From Colletes latitarsis (Eukaryota; Arthropoda; Insecta; Hymenoptera; Colletidae): a stretch of DNA of 64,000 nt. Positions 23,373 through 36,512 of this stretch are shown piece by piece. The stretch covers positions 13,633,501-13,697,500 of the forward strand of contig NC_135140.1 in NCBI RefSeq assembly GCF_051014445.1, written 5' to 3'. Positions within the stretch are counted from its first letter, which is position 1; the number at the start of each line of letters is the position of its first letter. The notes beneath the pieces were generated by a model, which saw nothing but the letters and a program-made list of their open reading frames with translations, made no database searches and was not told the origin of the DNA. The translations under genes and the position numbers were made by a program.

Positions 23373-26195
23373 TTTTCTGTTTCTGAATGACTAGAAGAAC
23401 TTTTCCTTAGGAGTAGCACACGAACTAGCACCAACTTTAATAGATACTAAACTGTAGATGGCGAACCAATCTTCGTCGAATAGAAGTGAACTTCCCTTGC
23501 GTCGGTTAACATTGAATAACGCGCCGATTTAAAAACAAAATTGTAAGTAATTTAACGTGGTTAACATTAGATTTATAAACATAGATTGCACATATTTTTA
23601 TTTAAACTTGCCATGTTGACGATTACATTAAAATATATATCGTTACATTAATCAAATTCAATATGGATTATTTTTATAGCGACTAAAAATATTGTTGTAC
23701 GAGTCTATATAATAATAAGATTATAAGTTCAGTTTCCTCACGAGTAATTCATACTACGATTGTAAATGAATTGGAGTGAATAAAGAAAACACTGCGTGTT
23801 ATTGTTATTTTTCTATTTTATTCTATTAATTTCATTTATGATATTAAGAAAGTCAATACAAATGTATTCCGTGCTATATTTGTACTCGTGAACATTGTTG
23901 TTTGAAGTTTTGCATAATCATAATTGGCGGTGATACATGAACAGATGAGTAAGGAAAATTGGTTGTCTTCACAATTACTTTTGCTATTGCTATATCAAAA
24001 TAAAAACAGTGACATACATAATCGATTCAGGGTGGATAAAATGGGAACATAAATCTTTAAACTGTGAGAACGTACGGTAGAACATGAAAATGTAACGTAA
24101 AAAAGAAAGTGGCAACATTGACCAGAATACAAAAAGTCAACAAAAAATATACGTTTAAAAATGAAAAACCTGCATCACTAGAAAAAAGAAAGTGACACAT
24201 GCACTCATCTACCCACTTACGTATCAGAGCATATATATTTACATACGTACATACATCCGTGTATATCCATATACATACCTAACATAAACGCTACGAGCAT
24301 TTTTAAGTAATATAAAATAATCGACGATTTTTTTTTAGATTTAAAAATGCACGTACAGTGGCAAACGTCTTATCGATTTGGCACAAAAGTTCCGCGATTC
24401 CTCGGTCTTTGGTTTTCAGAAACGATCATTAATAAATAATATTTGAAAAAAAGCTGGAAGCTATTCGCACCTCGTTACGAATTTTGCAATGAGCTTGGTT
24501 CTCGTCTTATCAATTCTAATTCGTATGAAACGTATCTTACAATTGAATACTTCTACTGTTTACATCTATCGTACAATGCAAACAAGGATAAGTGTTTGAG
24601 TAAATTTATCGTGTTTTGTACAATATCAGACAACTCATTCGCAATCTCCGAGATATTATAATGTAACTAATATTATTCTTATACGCACATACTATGACTA
24701 GAATGAAAATGAACGCCTAAGATTCGTTATCGCTATGCGGATACTTACAGCTATCGTTAGGCAACTCGAGTAATTTGTTTCGCAAATTCTAAATTGCCTT
24801 AATTAAATTGAAATCGCGATACGCAATATTTCTCAAAAGTTAAACACCGTAAGAGAACAAATAGTATCGGAGCTCATCGTTCGTTCATCCAATTTATATA
24901 CAATTCAATTTAAAAATTCTCGATCTAAATATTACGGATAATACGACAATGATGATGACGAGGGTGAGGACGACGACAACAACGACAAGAAAAACAACGT
25001 TGAGGCCGTTGAGGAATTATGTGAAAAATATTAATACGTGAATTTGTGATGATCATTGTGTAGTATCTACCGAAGTATTTGTTCGTCGATAAACAAGAAA
25101 TAGATAAGTGTAAGGTATCAAAATTAATGTAACGTTTCACAAAAGGTATAAATCGCTGCGAAAAATCTCTCTGTTAAGAAATGATGCATCGTGTCCGAGT
25201 TTTATATGGTCATGGGAAAGAATGTATATAATATAAATATACGTTCTAAAGATTACATAATTGAGAAATTATGTAATTTCTCTAATCTATGCATCGTAAT
25301 TTTAGTCATGGAACGAATTTCTCCCTACAATTTTGTTTATAAATATCTTAAAAAAATAACGTTCATTTGAAAAATAATAGGTACATCCCACATTTAACTG
25401 TACACTTTTACGACGATTACGTTTAACCAGTTAGTTGACTAACCCGACCGTGTACTTTAAACCTTTTAAAAACTCGACGGTCTAACATAATTGTTTTTGT
25501 TTTTTTTTTTTTTACATTTGTGCGCGTCTCTGATTCAGAGTTGTACTTTCATTCGAAAGATAAAGGGTTTTACAAATTTTTAACGTGTCTAAAGTTAAGT
25601 TTCGGTTATTTTATAAGTTTTATAAATTTTATTTTACAAATTTTGACTGACGAAAGACCAAATCAAGTCCTGACATTCCGTGATTGACCTATGTTGTTTG
25701 TCCATCTCATTAACGCGTTGATCAAAAAGCGTTACCAACATTAACAGAGATTAGAAACTGCATGTTCAGCGTTACACGGCCTCATAATTTATAGAACTAC
25801 TCCAATAAAAAGCGAAAAAGACAAACATAAATAAAAATTGACGATTTCTACGAACAACTACGCTTTATGTCGCAGTTATAAAATGACAGCGTTCTGACTC
25901 TTGTGTTGTTCTTGCCTATTCGCAAGTAAAACGTTTCTATAGTGACGATCGTGCGTTGTGCGAGAAGATTCGTAATAAAATCGACTCGACGTGTATTTGA
26001 AAATATAATGGAGGAGGACGACCATGCGTTCGCAAGGATAGAAGTTAAGAGAAAAAAGAATAAAGGCAACTACACGCGAATATGTGTGAGAAGAAAATCG
26101 AAGAGCAGAAGAGAAATTGAAAATACTGGAAAAGTCAGTACTGACGAGAATACCTGAGACGAACCGAACGCGAGTCAGTTGGCTATATCAACTGA
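23373..26195. other. Interval between UQCRC2 and the PRDM gene, probable long PRDM 3' UTR
   Basis: Low-complexity AT-rich DNA of 2.8 kb. The UQCRC2 promoter must lie just right of 23372. The rest is downstream of the PRDM stop and could be its 3' UTR, with a minus-strand AATAAA word near 23817. Also seen: a T-run near 25500 and a GAC/GAT-rich stretch near 24950-24985. Open frames here (for example 25848-26069) have no coding character. Confidence 0.4.
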
Positions 26196-29100
26196 TCAAT
26201 AGTAACCAGAGTAATGATGGTATCCTGGTCTAGGCGGATGATACGGCGCAGGACTTACAGGATAACTCGGGTTGTATCCTGTCAAAGGAGGCGGCGGTGA
26301 GGAGGAAGACAAAATTCGGCCATCCACCGCATCAGGTACGACGTGAGGAGTACCGGAGCCTGTTGATTGAGGACTTGCGATCACGCGAGCTCCGGATCCG
26401 TGTAAATGAGATCTCGAAAGAGTGAGATCGACGGTATGCCTTCCACCAGGAGTGAGATCCAAACTTACGACCCTCAAGATGTCGTTATGAGGATAGGGCG
26501 GTGGTGGCGGCGGTGTCGGGGGTGGCGGAGGCGGAGGTGGAGGGACAACGGCAGGAACAGAGGAAGGTAATGGAGGAGGAGGTGGAGCTGCTACAGTAAC
26601 AGGCGGTGGTTGAGAGACTGGCGAAAGAGGTGTAGGTGACATCGAATAGCTTCCGGTCCTGCTGAGATCAACGCTTTGTCTTTCTGTAATTTCGTACAAA
26701 TGATGGTGATGATACCGAGCGGTATTTTGTATCTGCACGCCGAAGCCGTGGTGAAATCCCCTCGCAGACATATCCAAACCCTGAAGCTCCCCGCCGTTGA
26801 GAACGATAGGGCATTGCTCAAGAGTATCATATTTGTATGATGTTGATAGATCCAGCTGCATCGATTTCTCTTTCACAGACAGACTGAGGTTTTGCGCTAC
26901 AGAGTCACCTTCGTCACTGGACAAATTCTCTGCAGCCAGCTGTTGCTGATGATGGTGATGGTGGTGGTGGTGGTGATGATGATGATGTACATTCTGATAT
27001 CGTGAATTTGGTGTTGCTGAGGGTGACACTAAATCGTCCTGTTGTATGTGAATGTAATTATTTGGCGAAGGAACGCGCGGTATGTCCTCGTGATGTAAAT
27101 ATTGATCGATAGTATGCGCCCTTGGTGTACCGATGTAGTCGACGGGCCGATGCAATTGATAGTCGACATGTAAATAAGATGGTGGCGTATTTCGGCTGTC
27201 CGGTGTAGGCGCAGGCGATAACAATTCTGCTTGTTGCTGCATATAGGAATCCAAGTGGTTCGGTGATCTTTGAGGTAATGGCGATTGTAGCTGGCTAGAG
27301 ATAGAGTAGAGATTAGTGTCACGACCATTGTCCTCCAACATTGGACTTGATACAGCTCCTATCTCTCTTTCTGCGGCGTCGAGTGCAGCTTCGACCAACA
27401 AACTAGCATTCGCGCTCTCGGTTCTTCTATAAACGCCAAGTCCCAGTTTACTATTCTCCATAATACTCTGTGCCCTCCCCGTGACTGTCGACAGCGATGT
27501 TTTTTCGTCAACCTCCTTTCTGTTATCTTCAAATTCGTAAGTATTCCCAGTAATGACACTTGTCGACAGACGAGGTATCGTATTCGATACTACGGTCATG
27601 TCTGACGTTGTTGAGGGATTAAATTCACCAAGCCACTTTTTACTACCTTTACTCTGCAATCTCGAAACGCCATAAAAATCCGTTTCTGTACGAACGCTCT
27701 CTATCGTTGTCGACTCAAGAGTACTCGATGCCGACGGCGGTGTTGAAATTCGTGGTGTATGCTCCACTTTATACTTGGACGTGGGATTCGTTCCAAACTC
27801 GATTATAGTTGAATGGGCAGAATTATTCGCCGCTTCAACCTTCAAGCCGTTTTCTGAACTGTCATTGTCCAAAGATGTCAGACTGTTATTACTGTTCTCT
27901 TGCTGAAAATATTACGAAGAAAATTTTATATGCAATTGTGCAACGCGCTTGTTAATATTTTCACGAAGCAAAACAAATTTTATTCAAGAACAAACCTGAG
28001 AAGTTCTTCCGCTAGGTCGAGGAGTCTTTCCACGACCAACATCTTCGATCAGCCCGCCGCTATACGCATCGAAAGTATATGCGACGGATCGTTCGATCTT
28101 CGGCATCATCTCCTCTGTAAGACCATGTACTTTCTTGTAATGAAATTGTAAACACTGTTTAGTGGTGAAAGCCGCTTTGCAGCTGTTTTCTTTGCACCTG
28201 AAAATCAAAAGAATACCGTATTTATCAAAGAAACGATAATGAGACTCGCAAAATAGCAAATTGATACCACGATCTTACTTGAACGGTTTCACACCGCTGT
28301 GCGTTAACATGTGTATCTTTAGATTACTCTTGTTTTGAAACATTTTTCCGCATCGATCGCATGTCGCAGCGCCGACAACATCTTTGTGATGAACCTCTTT
28401 CATGTGACGTTGAAGGGCGGCACGAGAACCCAAAAGTTTCAAACATAGTTTACATTGAAACTCTCGAAGCACCTCTGACATATCTAAACAAGTACATGTG
28501 TAGTCGTGAAAACGTGATACGAGAACTCGTTTGAACAATATCAAATCTATGAGTCTCAGCAAATTAATTGTGAACTTGTAAATATTTCTTACCACTATGC
28601 ATTCGTTTAATGTGCACTTTCAACTTTTGTGGTTGACAAAACTTGCGCCCACAAAAATCGCATAATGGTCTTGAGCGTTGCGGGTTCTGTGCACACCCGT
28701 AAGTTCGATGCATTTCGAGGTAATTCAAACGTAAAAAGAATTTTTTACAATATTGACATTGGTATGCGCCCTGACCTGCGTGTAATTCTGCAGCGTGCTT
28801 CATAATGTTGTCCTTGCCTAGAACAGCAGCTCCGCATACCTAGACAACCGAAAATACATGCGTATATTTAGTCGCGTAAACCGTCAAGAGTCGTCGCATA
28901 AAATGTAACGGACATCAATACGGAATATGGCAATTGAATTATCTCTACCTTGCAATGATACTTTCTTATCGTCAGACTGTAATTGGTATCGTGAAAGATA
29001 CAACAGTGTAGACGATAGTATATCGGATGAGCAAAATTCAAATTGCATCCCCCACAATCTAAACAGAGAAAAATAAATAAGCGTAATCGAAACGAAATGT

Positions 29101-31998
29101 AACTCTTGTTTAATTCATAGTTGAACGTTTGATCGTTGTTTTCGCAACATTCACCATCGACGCTGATATTGAGAAAGATGATACCATACTCGTTTTGTCT
29201 ACTTTATTCTTTCTTGTCCATGCCGAAGATTGTGAATCTGCCCAATATGTTAGTTCCATTCCTGACACAATATTTTGTGTAGTAACAAGATGCAACTCTC
29301 CCTGCTTCGTAATTACAGCTACACTTCTTTTCTCCTTTGTCTCGGCCGGCCTAATATAACGGATCCAATTACTCCTTAACGGGTTGGTGGTACTTAGGTA
29401 CGAAGTTTTACCATTATTATCTATCTAAAGAAAACAGAAAAAGAAATATCGTTTTGTCGGAGAAATATTTGGACCACGATCTCTATAAATATAATTCGCG
29501 TATACAGAGATTAACAAAGCTATTCCATCGATTTTACCTCCCAAATATGTCTCATGGAGAAATCATCAGGAATGTCCATTTCCCTAACTAGCCGTCCGAC
29601 GAGAGGACCTAATTTAACGTGCATTGGAACAGAATTTTTCGCGTATATTCCAAGTCCGTGTTCCGAATTAGTGATTTTTAATTCCAAGCATTCAGGTATA
29701 GAATCTCTGGCATACAATGGTCGGTCCGCATCTACAATCAATCGTTTCTCTTCCTTTTGAGCTTTCACTTTCATTTTACAGTGTTCGGTAAGTAAAGATT
29801 CATCATCCGACTCGATATTATCCTCAGCCATTTTTCCATATCCTTCGGACATAGGATCATCACATTTTATAGCTTTTAAAACTTCGGAATTTTCTTTGTG
29901 CTGATTTAACCATTCCTCGTAAGATATGGAATCCGGAATCGAATATTGAGGCGTGGTCAATGGACAGGCATCTTGTAAGTGACGATTATTACATTCCTGA
30001 CAGAGTTTTATTTTAATAGCTAATCTTTGCGGCTCGGATAATACATTTTCAGGGCTCGCTTCGCTTTGCGATTTTGAAGCTACAATTGTTGATACATCGT
30101 CCGTTAGAGAACCGGCGTTTCTTTCATCCTGCACGATTATTCCATCTTGGGGCGCTTTCCGGACATCGTGATGCCTACGACTCCTGTGTTCACTGTTATG
30201 TTTATGCCTTTTCTTTCTGTGCTTATGGGCAGAATCATCTAGAAAATCTTCGGACGAATCTTCTTTTGCATCATCATCTTCTTCCTCTTGATTATCATAT
30301 TTCAATCGTTTTCGTTTCTTTTTCAATTTTCGACTATTTGTTTCTTGAGTTGCATTTGTATTCAAACTGGAACAATTAGCTATTGTATTGACATGTTCGT
30401 TGTTACCAACATAACAAATGTCGCACGAAACATTTTTATTGTCGCTTGCCTCTGCAGGTTGAATGCAAGAAGCTGCACTAGAAGACATTGTGCCCAATGT
30501 ATTTGTGACTTGTTCGATGATAGTTTCATTGGCATTGCTCTTAACAGTGGGAATTGTTGTTAGACTATTCAATTTCAACTGCTCACACTGGTTATTAATC
30601 GTCACAGTGTTTTCCATATCAACATCTTTGATGGCATGATAAAGTACATTTTTGTTAGTATTTACACTTCCTATAAATTCTATGCTACCTATGTGTTCAG
30701 TCTTTGTTGCAACAGATTCAACCTCTTTTGTAGCGATGCGAAGACTATTTTTTAAATTTGGCTCTATACCAATTTCATTCATTACTCTAGAATTATCTTT
30801 TTTCACAGCAATTTGTTCTTTGTCTTCTGCTGGTGACTCAGTAGATAATTGTTTAGCAGTTTCTATCGATAAAAGTACATCGACAGTTTTAAGGTGTCGT
30901 TTCTTTTTTCGTTTGTCTTTGTGATGCTTGGCTCTGTTCTTATGATGTTTAGATCTTGAACTACGTTTTGCACATAACTCGACATCATTGGTTAATGTAG
31001 TTCGTGCAGTATCCATAGAAAAAGCTTCACGTTCTGAAGCAACATTACTATTTTGTTTCCTCAGACTCCGACGAAGAGATTCCTTTGTATCATCTATCAT
31101 GTTTTCGGTCGGTGCCATTTGCGTCTTGTTCTTCTTATCTTGATCCATTGCTCTTTGGTCTTCTCCATTGTATTTGTCGCTGTGCCTGTTAATTATGGAA
31201 AAAAGCATATATGTGAAAATGATAAAGATAAAGAAATGGTGACACCAACATTAAAGATAGAAAACAAAAAGTGTTGCATCGAAAAAATTAATTCAAGAGA
31301 GAAACTTGGGGAAGGATTGAAACGAGAATAATCCTACAGTTAAAAAGTGAACAGCAGTTGTTAATCCACTAATAGATGCTCAAAGAATATTGTTTACCCA
31401 AGTATAATTTGTACTTGAACTCAAACAAATATAACATTTCTTCTATATCGACTTGTACGCGATCCCGACGTAAACCAAGATCAGTCATGATCGGTAAGAT
31501 CGATAAAATCGGTTTTTGAGATTTCAACAAACAAGACATTATCGATTACTTTCACATCAAATATCGACCCCGCAAGATGGCGATTCGGGGAAGATTCGGG
31601 TACGATAAAGGGGAAGTCCCGTCTCTGAATGACAAGACACAACTATCTATCAGTTAAAATAGTTTTCCTAACGTGAATAAAACATTGACGTCGAATCCAA
31701 CGCCATTTAGCCGGATTCGTGAAAAAAAAAACGTGCTGGTCTACAGAAGCGATTTATCTCGAACCTACCTGGAAGTGGACTCGGCAAGATCGAGCAGATA
31801 AACCGCAACATCTTCATCCGTTGATAAACCTAAGCGTTTCTTAAGAGAGAGCCAACGCTTGCCGTTGGTAAGACCGATGCGAACGCTTCTAAAGTGTTTT
31901 GTTTCCTGTTCCGGCCCAATTGCGGAATTATTGCTTTTATGATGAGAACTTCTCGTTGATCCCGACTCTTTCACATGCCTTGTAGTTTTCTTCGGCAT
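26196..31998 (-). CDS. PRDM-family PR/SET-domain C2H2 zinc-finger protein
   Basis: Eight exons join in phase: 31769-31998, 29538-31185, 29190-29424, 28949-29058, 28593-28839, 28279-28483, 27996-28197 and 26196-27902, about 1527 residues. A Lys-rich, acidic disordered region (KKKRKRLKYDN, EEEDDDAKEDSSED) leads to a PR domain at roughly residues 575-700 (SEHGLGIYAKNSVPMHVKLG, WIRYIRPAETKEKRSVAVI, GMELTYWA). About seven C2H2-type fingers follow at 705-955, for example CDFCGRKFCQPQKLKVHIKRMH and CDRCGKMFQNKSNLKIHMLTH. The last 570 residues are low-complexity, with a run of 14 His, long Pro runs and NLSLS/MQLDLSTS motifs. PRDM proteins are chromatin-linked transcription regulators. I cannot assign the subfamily; PRDM10/PRDM15/PRDM4-like is possible. 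Confidence 0.85.
26490..26560 (-). repeat. Proline codon repeat inside the PRDM C-terminal exon
   Basis: A GGC/GGT/GGA-rich plus-strand run encodes a nearly continuous proline tract on the minus strand (blocks of nine and six Pro separated by Thr). A second run, mostly CAC/CAT on the minus strand near 26950-26995, encodes 14 histidines. Both are in-frame and likely to vary in length between individuals. Confidence 0.8.
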
Positions 31999-33682
31999 AA
32001 CTACATCGTAGATCTGCCGGTATTAAAGCGGCGAACTTGAAGCTACCGCGGAGGTTGTGTACCGATATTATCCTATCCTCTTTATGCTCACCGCCTGACC
32101 ACCACCGCCCACTCCGCCCGCCCGCCCACCCTCGCCATTCACCACTCACCACTCACCACCCCGAGCAACCTCGCACCACTCGCACCCACCGCGCGCGTCA
32201 TCTACTTCCCTTTCTCTGCTTGTTCGCTATTCTACTTTCCTTTTCCATACCCCACGTACCCCGTGACCACGATCTTCCTCTTTTATCGATCCTGTAGCTG
32301 CGCTTCATCGCTATGTATGAATGTGTCAGAGTACGTAAAGTCACTAATCGCGACATCTATTGTCGTCGGTAATAGTTTGTAAGCAGGATGTCGTGTGTGC
32401 AATGTGTGGTGTAATATGTATGGGTTGTACGTTCATCTTATTACTATTCTAATATTTAGTTTTCCTTCTTCTCGAATCCAGTGTTTCTAGACGGCAGACC
32501 GGTTCCATCAGAGAACTGCCCCTCCACTTAACATACCAATGCACAGACACGCGTATGTGAGCTCCGGCGTTTCGGACAACTTCGGAAAGCCGAGAAAGAA
32601 GGCGTATGAGAGCCCTGCTTTGTCGGTCTTGAAACACTGGTCGTGTTGTCGGCAGTGATTGGATTTGAAGCACTTCGAATTGGTTCGAATTTATATACTT
32701 GGCGAATAATTCGAATCAATTCGAATTTGATTCGAAGTTTAAAACTCTTGCAAGTCTTTTATCAACATAGTCATTTAAAAATATTCCTTTTTCTCGTGTG
32801 TAATGTTTAACTGTATATTTTGCATGTGGTTTATCTGCATAAAAGTTTCTGGAACTAAATTTTTCTACATAAGTTAATTAACCCCTCATAATATGTATCT
32901 CGAACGATGCATTGTTTGTGTATGTACTTCGATTTACAGTCGAACAGTCAGTACGGTATGATACTTTTGGAACAAATCTTCATATCGAGTGTAATATAGT
33001 CGAGATTACATTTCGATAAACATGAACTCGACCAATCGAGAACGATACCAAATGATATTAATGAAAAATATGAAATTTTCAAAGTAGCGGCTAAGTTGCC
33101 AGGCATGTAGGGGTTTCACGCATGCGTGTCGTAAATAGTATCAGTAAAGTACTTTGATCATATAAAAAACAGGTGTCTTATGGGCCCCCATTTAGTTACT
33201 TTACAAAATTATCTAAAAGTTTTTAGAAAACGAACATAGAAGGTCGATACAAGCGAAACTAATAAAACTATTCTAGTGGACATATTCATTGCCTCTATTA
33301 TGATATCTAAATTTTTCGTATTTTAGTATACATTATTTTTTATATATTACTATTTCCATTCGTACCACTCGTCTAACTTCATTGTTACAGACAGAACTCT
33401 TTGCGTTCATATAATAATGTAATAGTTATACATATTGTGCCTTGCTAAAAAGCTTGAGAATACATCATACCCCTACTGTTAATCAGGGCCTACTGAACTT
33501 TCACGCCCGTAATATTGATTATATACATCACTGTTTTTGCTGTTCGTAGAATGCGCATGCGCAAAAACCCCGGTTTATCTGGCAATAGTGGTACTTGCCT
33601 ACCATCTACCACACTGTTCGAAGGTGTTCGGAAGAGAAGATTTGAATCACGTTAATCGTAAGAATCATTATTATTCGAAGAA
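31999..33682. other. Divergent promoter interval between the PRDM gene and ATP synthase d
   Basis: Just upstream of the PRDM start, 32085-32190 is a C-rich tract (repeated CCGCCC, CACTCACCAC), likely promoter or 5' UTR. At 32680-32740 a cluster of TTCGAA words forms an imperfect palindrome. Nearer ATP synthase d is a perfect NRF-1-type site (33552-33563). No coding exon was found. Confidence 0.5.
33552..33563. promoter_or_regulatory. NRF-1/Ewg palindrome upstream of ATP synthase d
   Basis: TGCGCATGCGCA is a perfect 12-base palindrome matching the NRF-1 consensus (insect orthologue erect wing). It lies 120 bases upstream of the ATP synthase d start codon, where nuclear genes for mitochondrial proteins often carry it. 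The site is seen; binding is inferred. Confidence 0.65.
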
Positions 33683-34633
33683 ATGTCACGAAGAGCAATC
33701 AAGGCGATAAATTGGACGCCACTCGTTGAGCGGATTCCAGAATCTGAGAAAACTACATTGGCCGCTTTTAAAGCTAAATCCGATCAATTTTTACGACGGT
33801 TAGTAAAAATCGTCAAAATAAATTCATTACATAATGCCTTTGGATGTGTGTTCCATATTTTAACATTAAAATAATCGAGTAGCTGAATTAATTATTTTTA
33901 ATATTATTCTTTTAATTTAAGTACTAACGAATTTCTAGTTTATTTCCTATTAAATAGGGATTTTAACATATGATTAATATAGAAATTAAATGCCATAACC
34001 TCTTTAAAGATCATTCGAAACCAATAATAAATAAAATTATGATAGTACTTTGTATTAATTTAGTTATAAGAAAAATATTATAATCATATAACTTTGAATT
34101 TACTGTAAAGGTATTAATAATGATTTGTGAAAATGTATTATATGTTTTACAGTATGACAGCTAACCCAGAAGCTGCACCAAAACTTGATTGGGCATATTA
34201 TAAAAGAACTATTACAACTCCTGGTCTAGTAGATAAGTTTCAAAAAGAATATGAATCATTAACAATACCTTATCCACCTGATAACTATACAGCAAAAATT
34301 GAAGCTAAAGAAAAGGAAACTGTAATATAACTTATATTTATTTTTCTTTTATATTTTATTTTTCCAAATTTCATGTAGCTAATATTGATCTTTGTGTTAC
34401 AGCTTGTAAAAGTTCAAGAATATCTTGATTATGCAGCTGAAAATATATCAAAATCACAGCAAGAAATAGAAAGAATAAAAGGTTTGTTACCATTTGCAGA
34501 GATGACATTGGAAGACTTTAGGGATATGTATCCAGAGAGTGCCTTGAATCCTGATAAACCTACAATGTGGCCCCATACTCCAGAAACTCAACCTCCTGAT
34601 GATATTCAATATGGTACTGGAGGCTCTCATTAA
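33683..34633 (+). CDS. ATPsynD: ATP synthase subunit d, mitochondrial
   Basis: Three exons: 33683-33798, 34153-34321 and 34403-34633, giving 171 residues, the usual animal length. The start MSRRAIKAINWTPLVERIPE is the conserved family N-terminus, which lacks a long cleaved presequence. Further blocks are FKAKSDQFLRR across the first junction, PKLDWAYYKRTI, VDKFQKEYESLTIPYP, LDYAAENISKSQQEIE and a C-terminal MTLEDFRDMYPE. Subunit d belongs to the peripheral stalk of F1Fo ATP synthase on the matrix side of the inner membrane, holding F1 against rotation. A perfect NRF-1-like palindrome lies 120 bases upstream, and AATAAA (34742-34747) about 110 bases after the stop. Confidence 0.96.
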
Positions 34634-34900
34634 TTATATTTTGTGCATTGAAATTAGTCCTGATGTAACATTGGCTGTCGATAATCAATGTGTCAACACT
34701 TGTATTATCAACATACTTAACTTTGGATAGAGATTGAATTTAATAAAGCTTTGGAATTATTACACTAAAATCATATAACGATAAATACACAAAAACGTAA
34801 ACTGAGCAATTGTTTGTAATTTTTTCACAAAACTACATTCAATCTACAATTAAATTTATTTACATTTATTGATAATAAAATTTGTTTCATTGATGTATCT

Positions 34901-35178
34901 ACTGTGGGGTCCTGTGAAAAACATTTGAATATCAAATATATTGTAAGCCGTTGGCCGACCAGCCGCCATATATACATTGTAGTATGTTAGAGGCGACCGC
35001 GAGCCGCGGAAAGAGCTTTTTAAAGGTGCCGATCCGCCGCCAATGACCAAATGTTAGGGGAATCGAGAGTCAGTCTCGTCCAAGTCGTCGTCGAGGCAAG
35101 ACGAATAAACTGGTATACATATTTCGACTCAGTCTTCTACACTTTACCACAAATTCCGGCCATCCCCTTACAATATCT
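34901..35178. mobile_element. Possible solo LTR of a retrotransposon
   Basis: A GC-richer block starts near TGTGGGGTCC (34903) and ends CCCCTTACA (35172), so it has TG..CA ends. Inside is a TATATACATTG word and, near the right end, GACGAATAAACTGG followed by a C/T-rich stretch, like an LTR promoter and poly(A) region. TATCT occurs just outside both ends (34896-34900 and 35174-35178), a possible 5-bp target duplication, though it would place the ends 1-2 bases outside TG..CA. No internal retroelement sequence is adjacent. Confidence 0.45.
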
Positions 35179-35424
35179 TGTAATTATTGAGTTTAAAATA
35201 CAAATTATATAATTGTTCTATACATTATACTGTGAAATTAACCAATTTGGTAGACAAAATGTATAATTTCCAGCAAAAAAGAGACTGCAGGGAATTTACC
35301 TCAACTAGATGTAGATTTAATAAGAGATATACAAGGAAAGGACCAGTAATTGAAAATATTTTAAATAAAAATATATTTAAAAGACAATTTTTACTCAAAT
35401 GTGAAAGGTATTGTTAGTTTCTTG

Positions 35425-35560
35425 TAATGGTTCTAACATTTATAATTTGTTAATAGAAGCCATCGGTTTTTCAATTGTTTATCGAATCTTTTCGTGTTTC
35501 AATAACCTACGATACTTCTGACCAAAAATAATAAACCAATGGAAATCAATATAGATTTGA
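35425..35560. repeat. Diverged dispersed repeat, copy 2
   Basis: Shares ordered blocks with 7690-7830: GGTTCTAACATTT, AGAAGCCATC, GGTTTTTCAATTGTTTA, TCTTTTCGTG and ACCAATGG. Same orientation. Class unknown. Confidence 0.4.
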
Positions 35561-36512
35561 TATAATTTGATTAAAATTTCAGTAAATTCATCTACTATTT
35601 AAATTATGAAAACATGTTTAAGATATGTTGTAAATAAATTTTTCCATACTATACAAATCGTAGGTGTGTTTCAATTTCCAATTGGTTGAACGTAATTAAG
35701 ACACGCAAGGTGATTGGCAATGATTCTACTGCATATTTGTACTATACAAATTTGTTAAGGTCACAATATATTTGATTAACGATTCTGTTTAAATTAATTT
35801 AGCTAGTTTAAAAAAATTATTTTCGATCGAAAACGGCCCATCGGTGATTGCATCGGTGGACTTACATGGCCAGTCCGCCCCTGATGGCGATATTTATACT
35901 ACATAATAAATATTTTTCATTCGTTCAAAGAGAAATTATTTCTCTCGATTCCTATTTGTGTTATTTTTAAAAATTTGAATTCTATTTTAATTACGCGTAA
36001 ATATATTTCGTAAAAACGTTACGTAAACACTAATAAAATTGAATTAAACAAATTTCAATCTCGTATATGCACACTTTTATGGGCCACTGTAACGTCAAAT
36101 CTTCTGCAACCGACGAAGAGGATTTATCTGTTTGTAGACTGTATCGTTAATAGAAGTGATGTTGTACTAACAAATTCTATTTACCAAGCGTATGAATTTG
36201 CGCGTGAATACAAGCAAACGGAATGATATTGCCATTTCGATTCAACATAGGTGAAATTTTTAAGTGCATTGTCAACAGTCGTAGTATCAGGTTTTATACT
36301 GCAACCCGAATGGTACACGACATTCGTACGGTCGATGGTTATCCTTGTACGGTCTTTTGAAAGAAGTATAATTAATTGTAAGCATGTTTTATTTGGATTA
36401 CATAAATGAGGAGCGTTGCAATTAATGTACACCAGTGGCATTATCGTCCCGCGACGTGTTCTGGCTTTCGCTATCATTGTATCCGCCAGAACAACTTAAC
36501 CTTAAGCAAAAT

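Larger units (their letters stand above)
34634..36512. other. Interval between ATP synthase d and the mannosidase gene
   Basis: This holds the ATP synthase d 3' UTR with AATAAA at 34742, a possible solo LTR (34901-35173), a diverged repeat at 35425-35560, and the mannosidase promoter. No additional exon was found. Confidence 0.5.

Noticed and set aside
30074..30563. Plus-strand frames opposite the PRDM gene
   Set aside because: They are antisense shadows of the lysine- and glutamate-rich exon 2 of the PRDM gene.
32680..32740. Cluster of TTCGAA palindromes as a heat-shock element array
   Set aside because: Spacing does not follow the nGAAn five-base phase of heat-shock elements; it looks like a small imperfect palindrome of AT-rich DNA.
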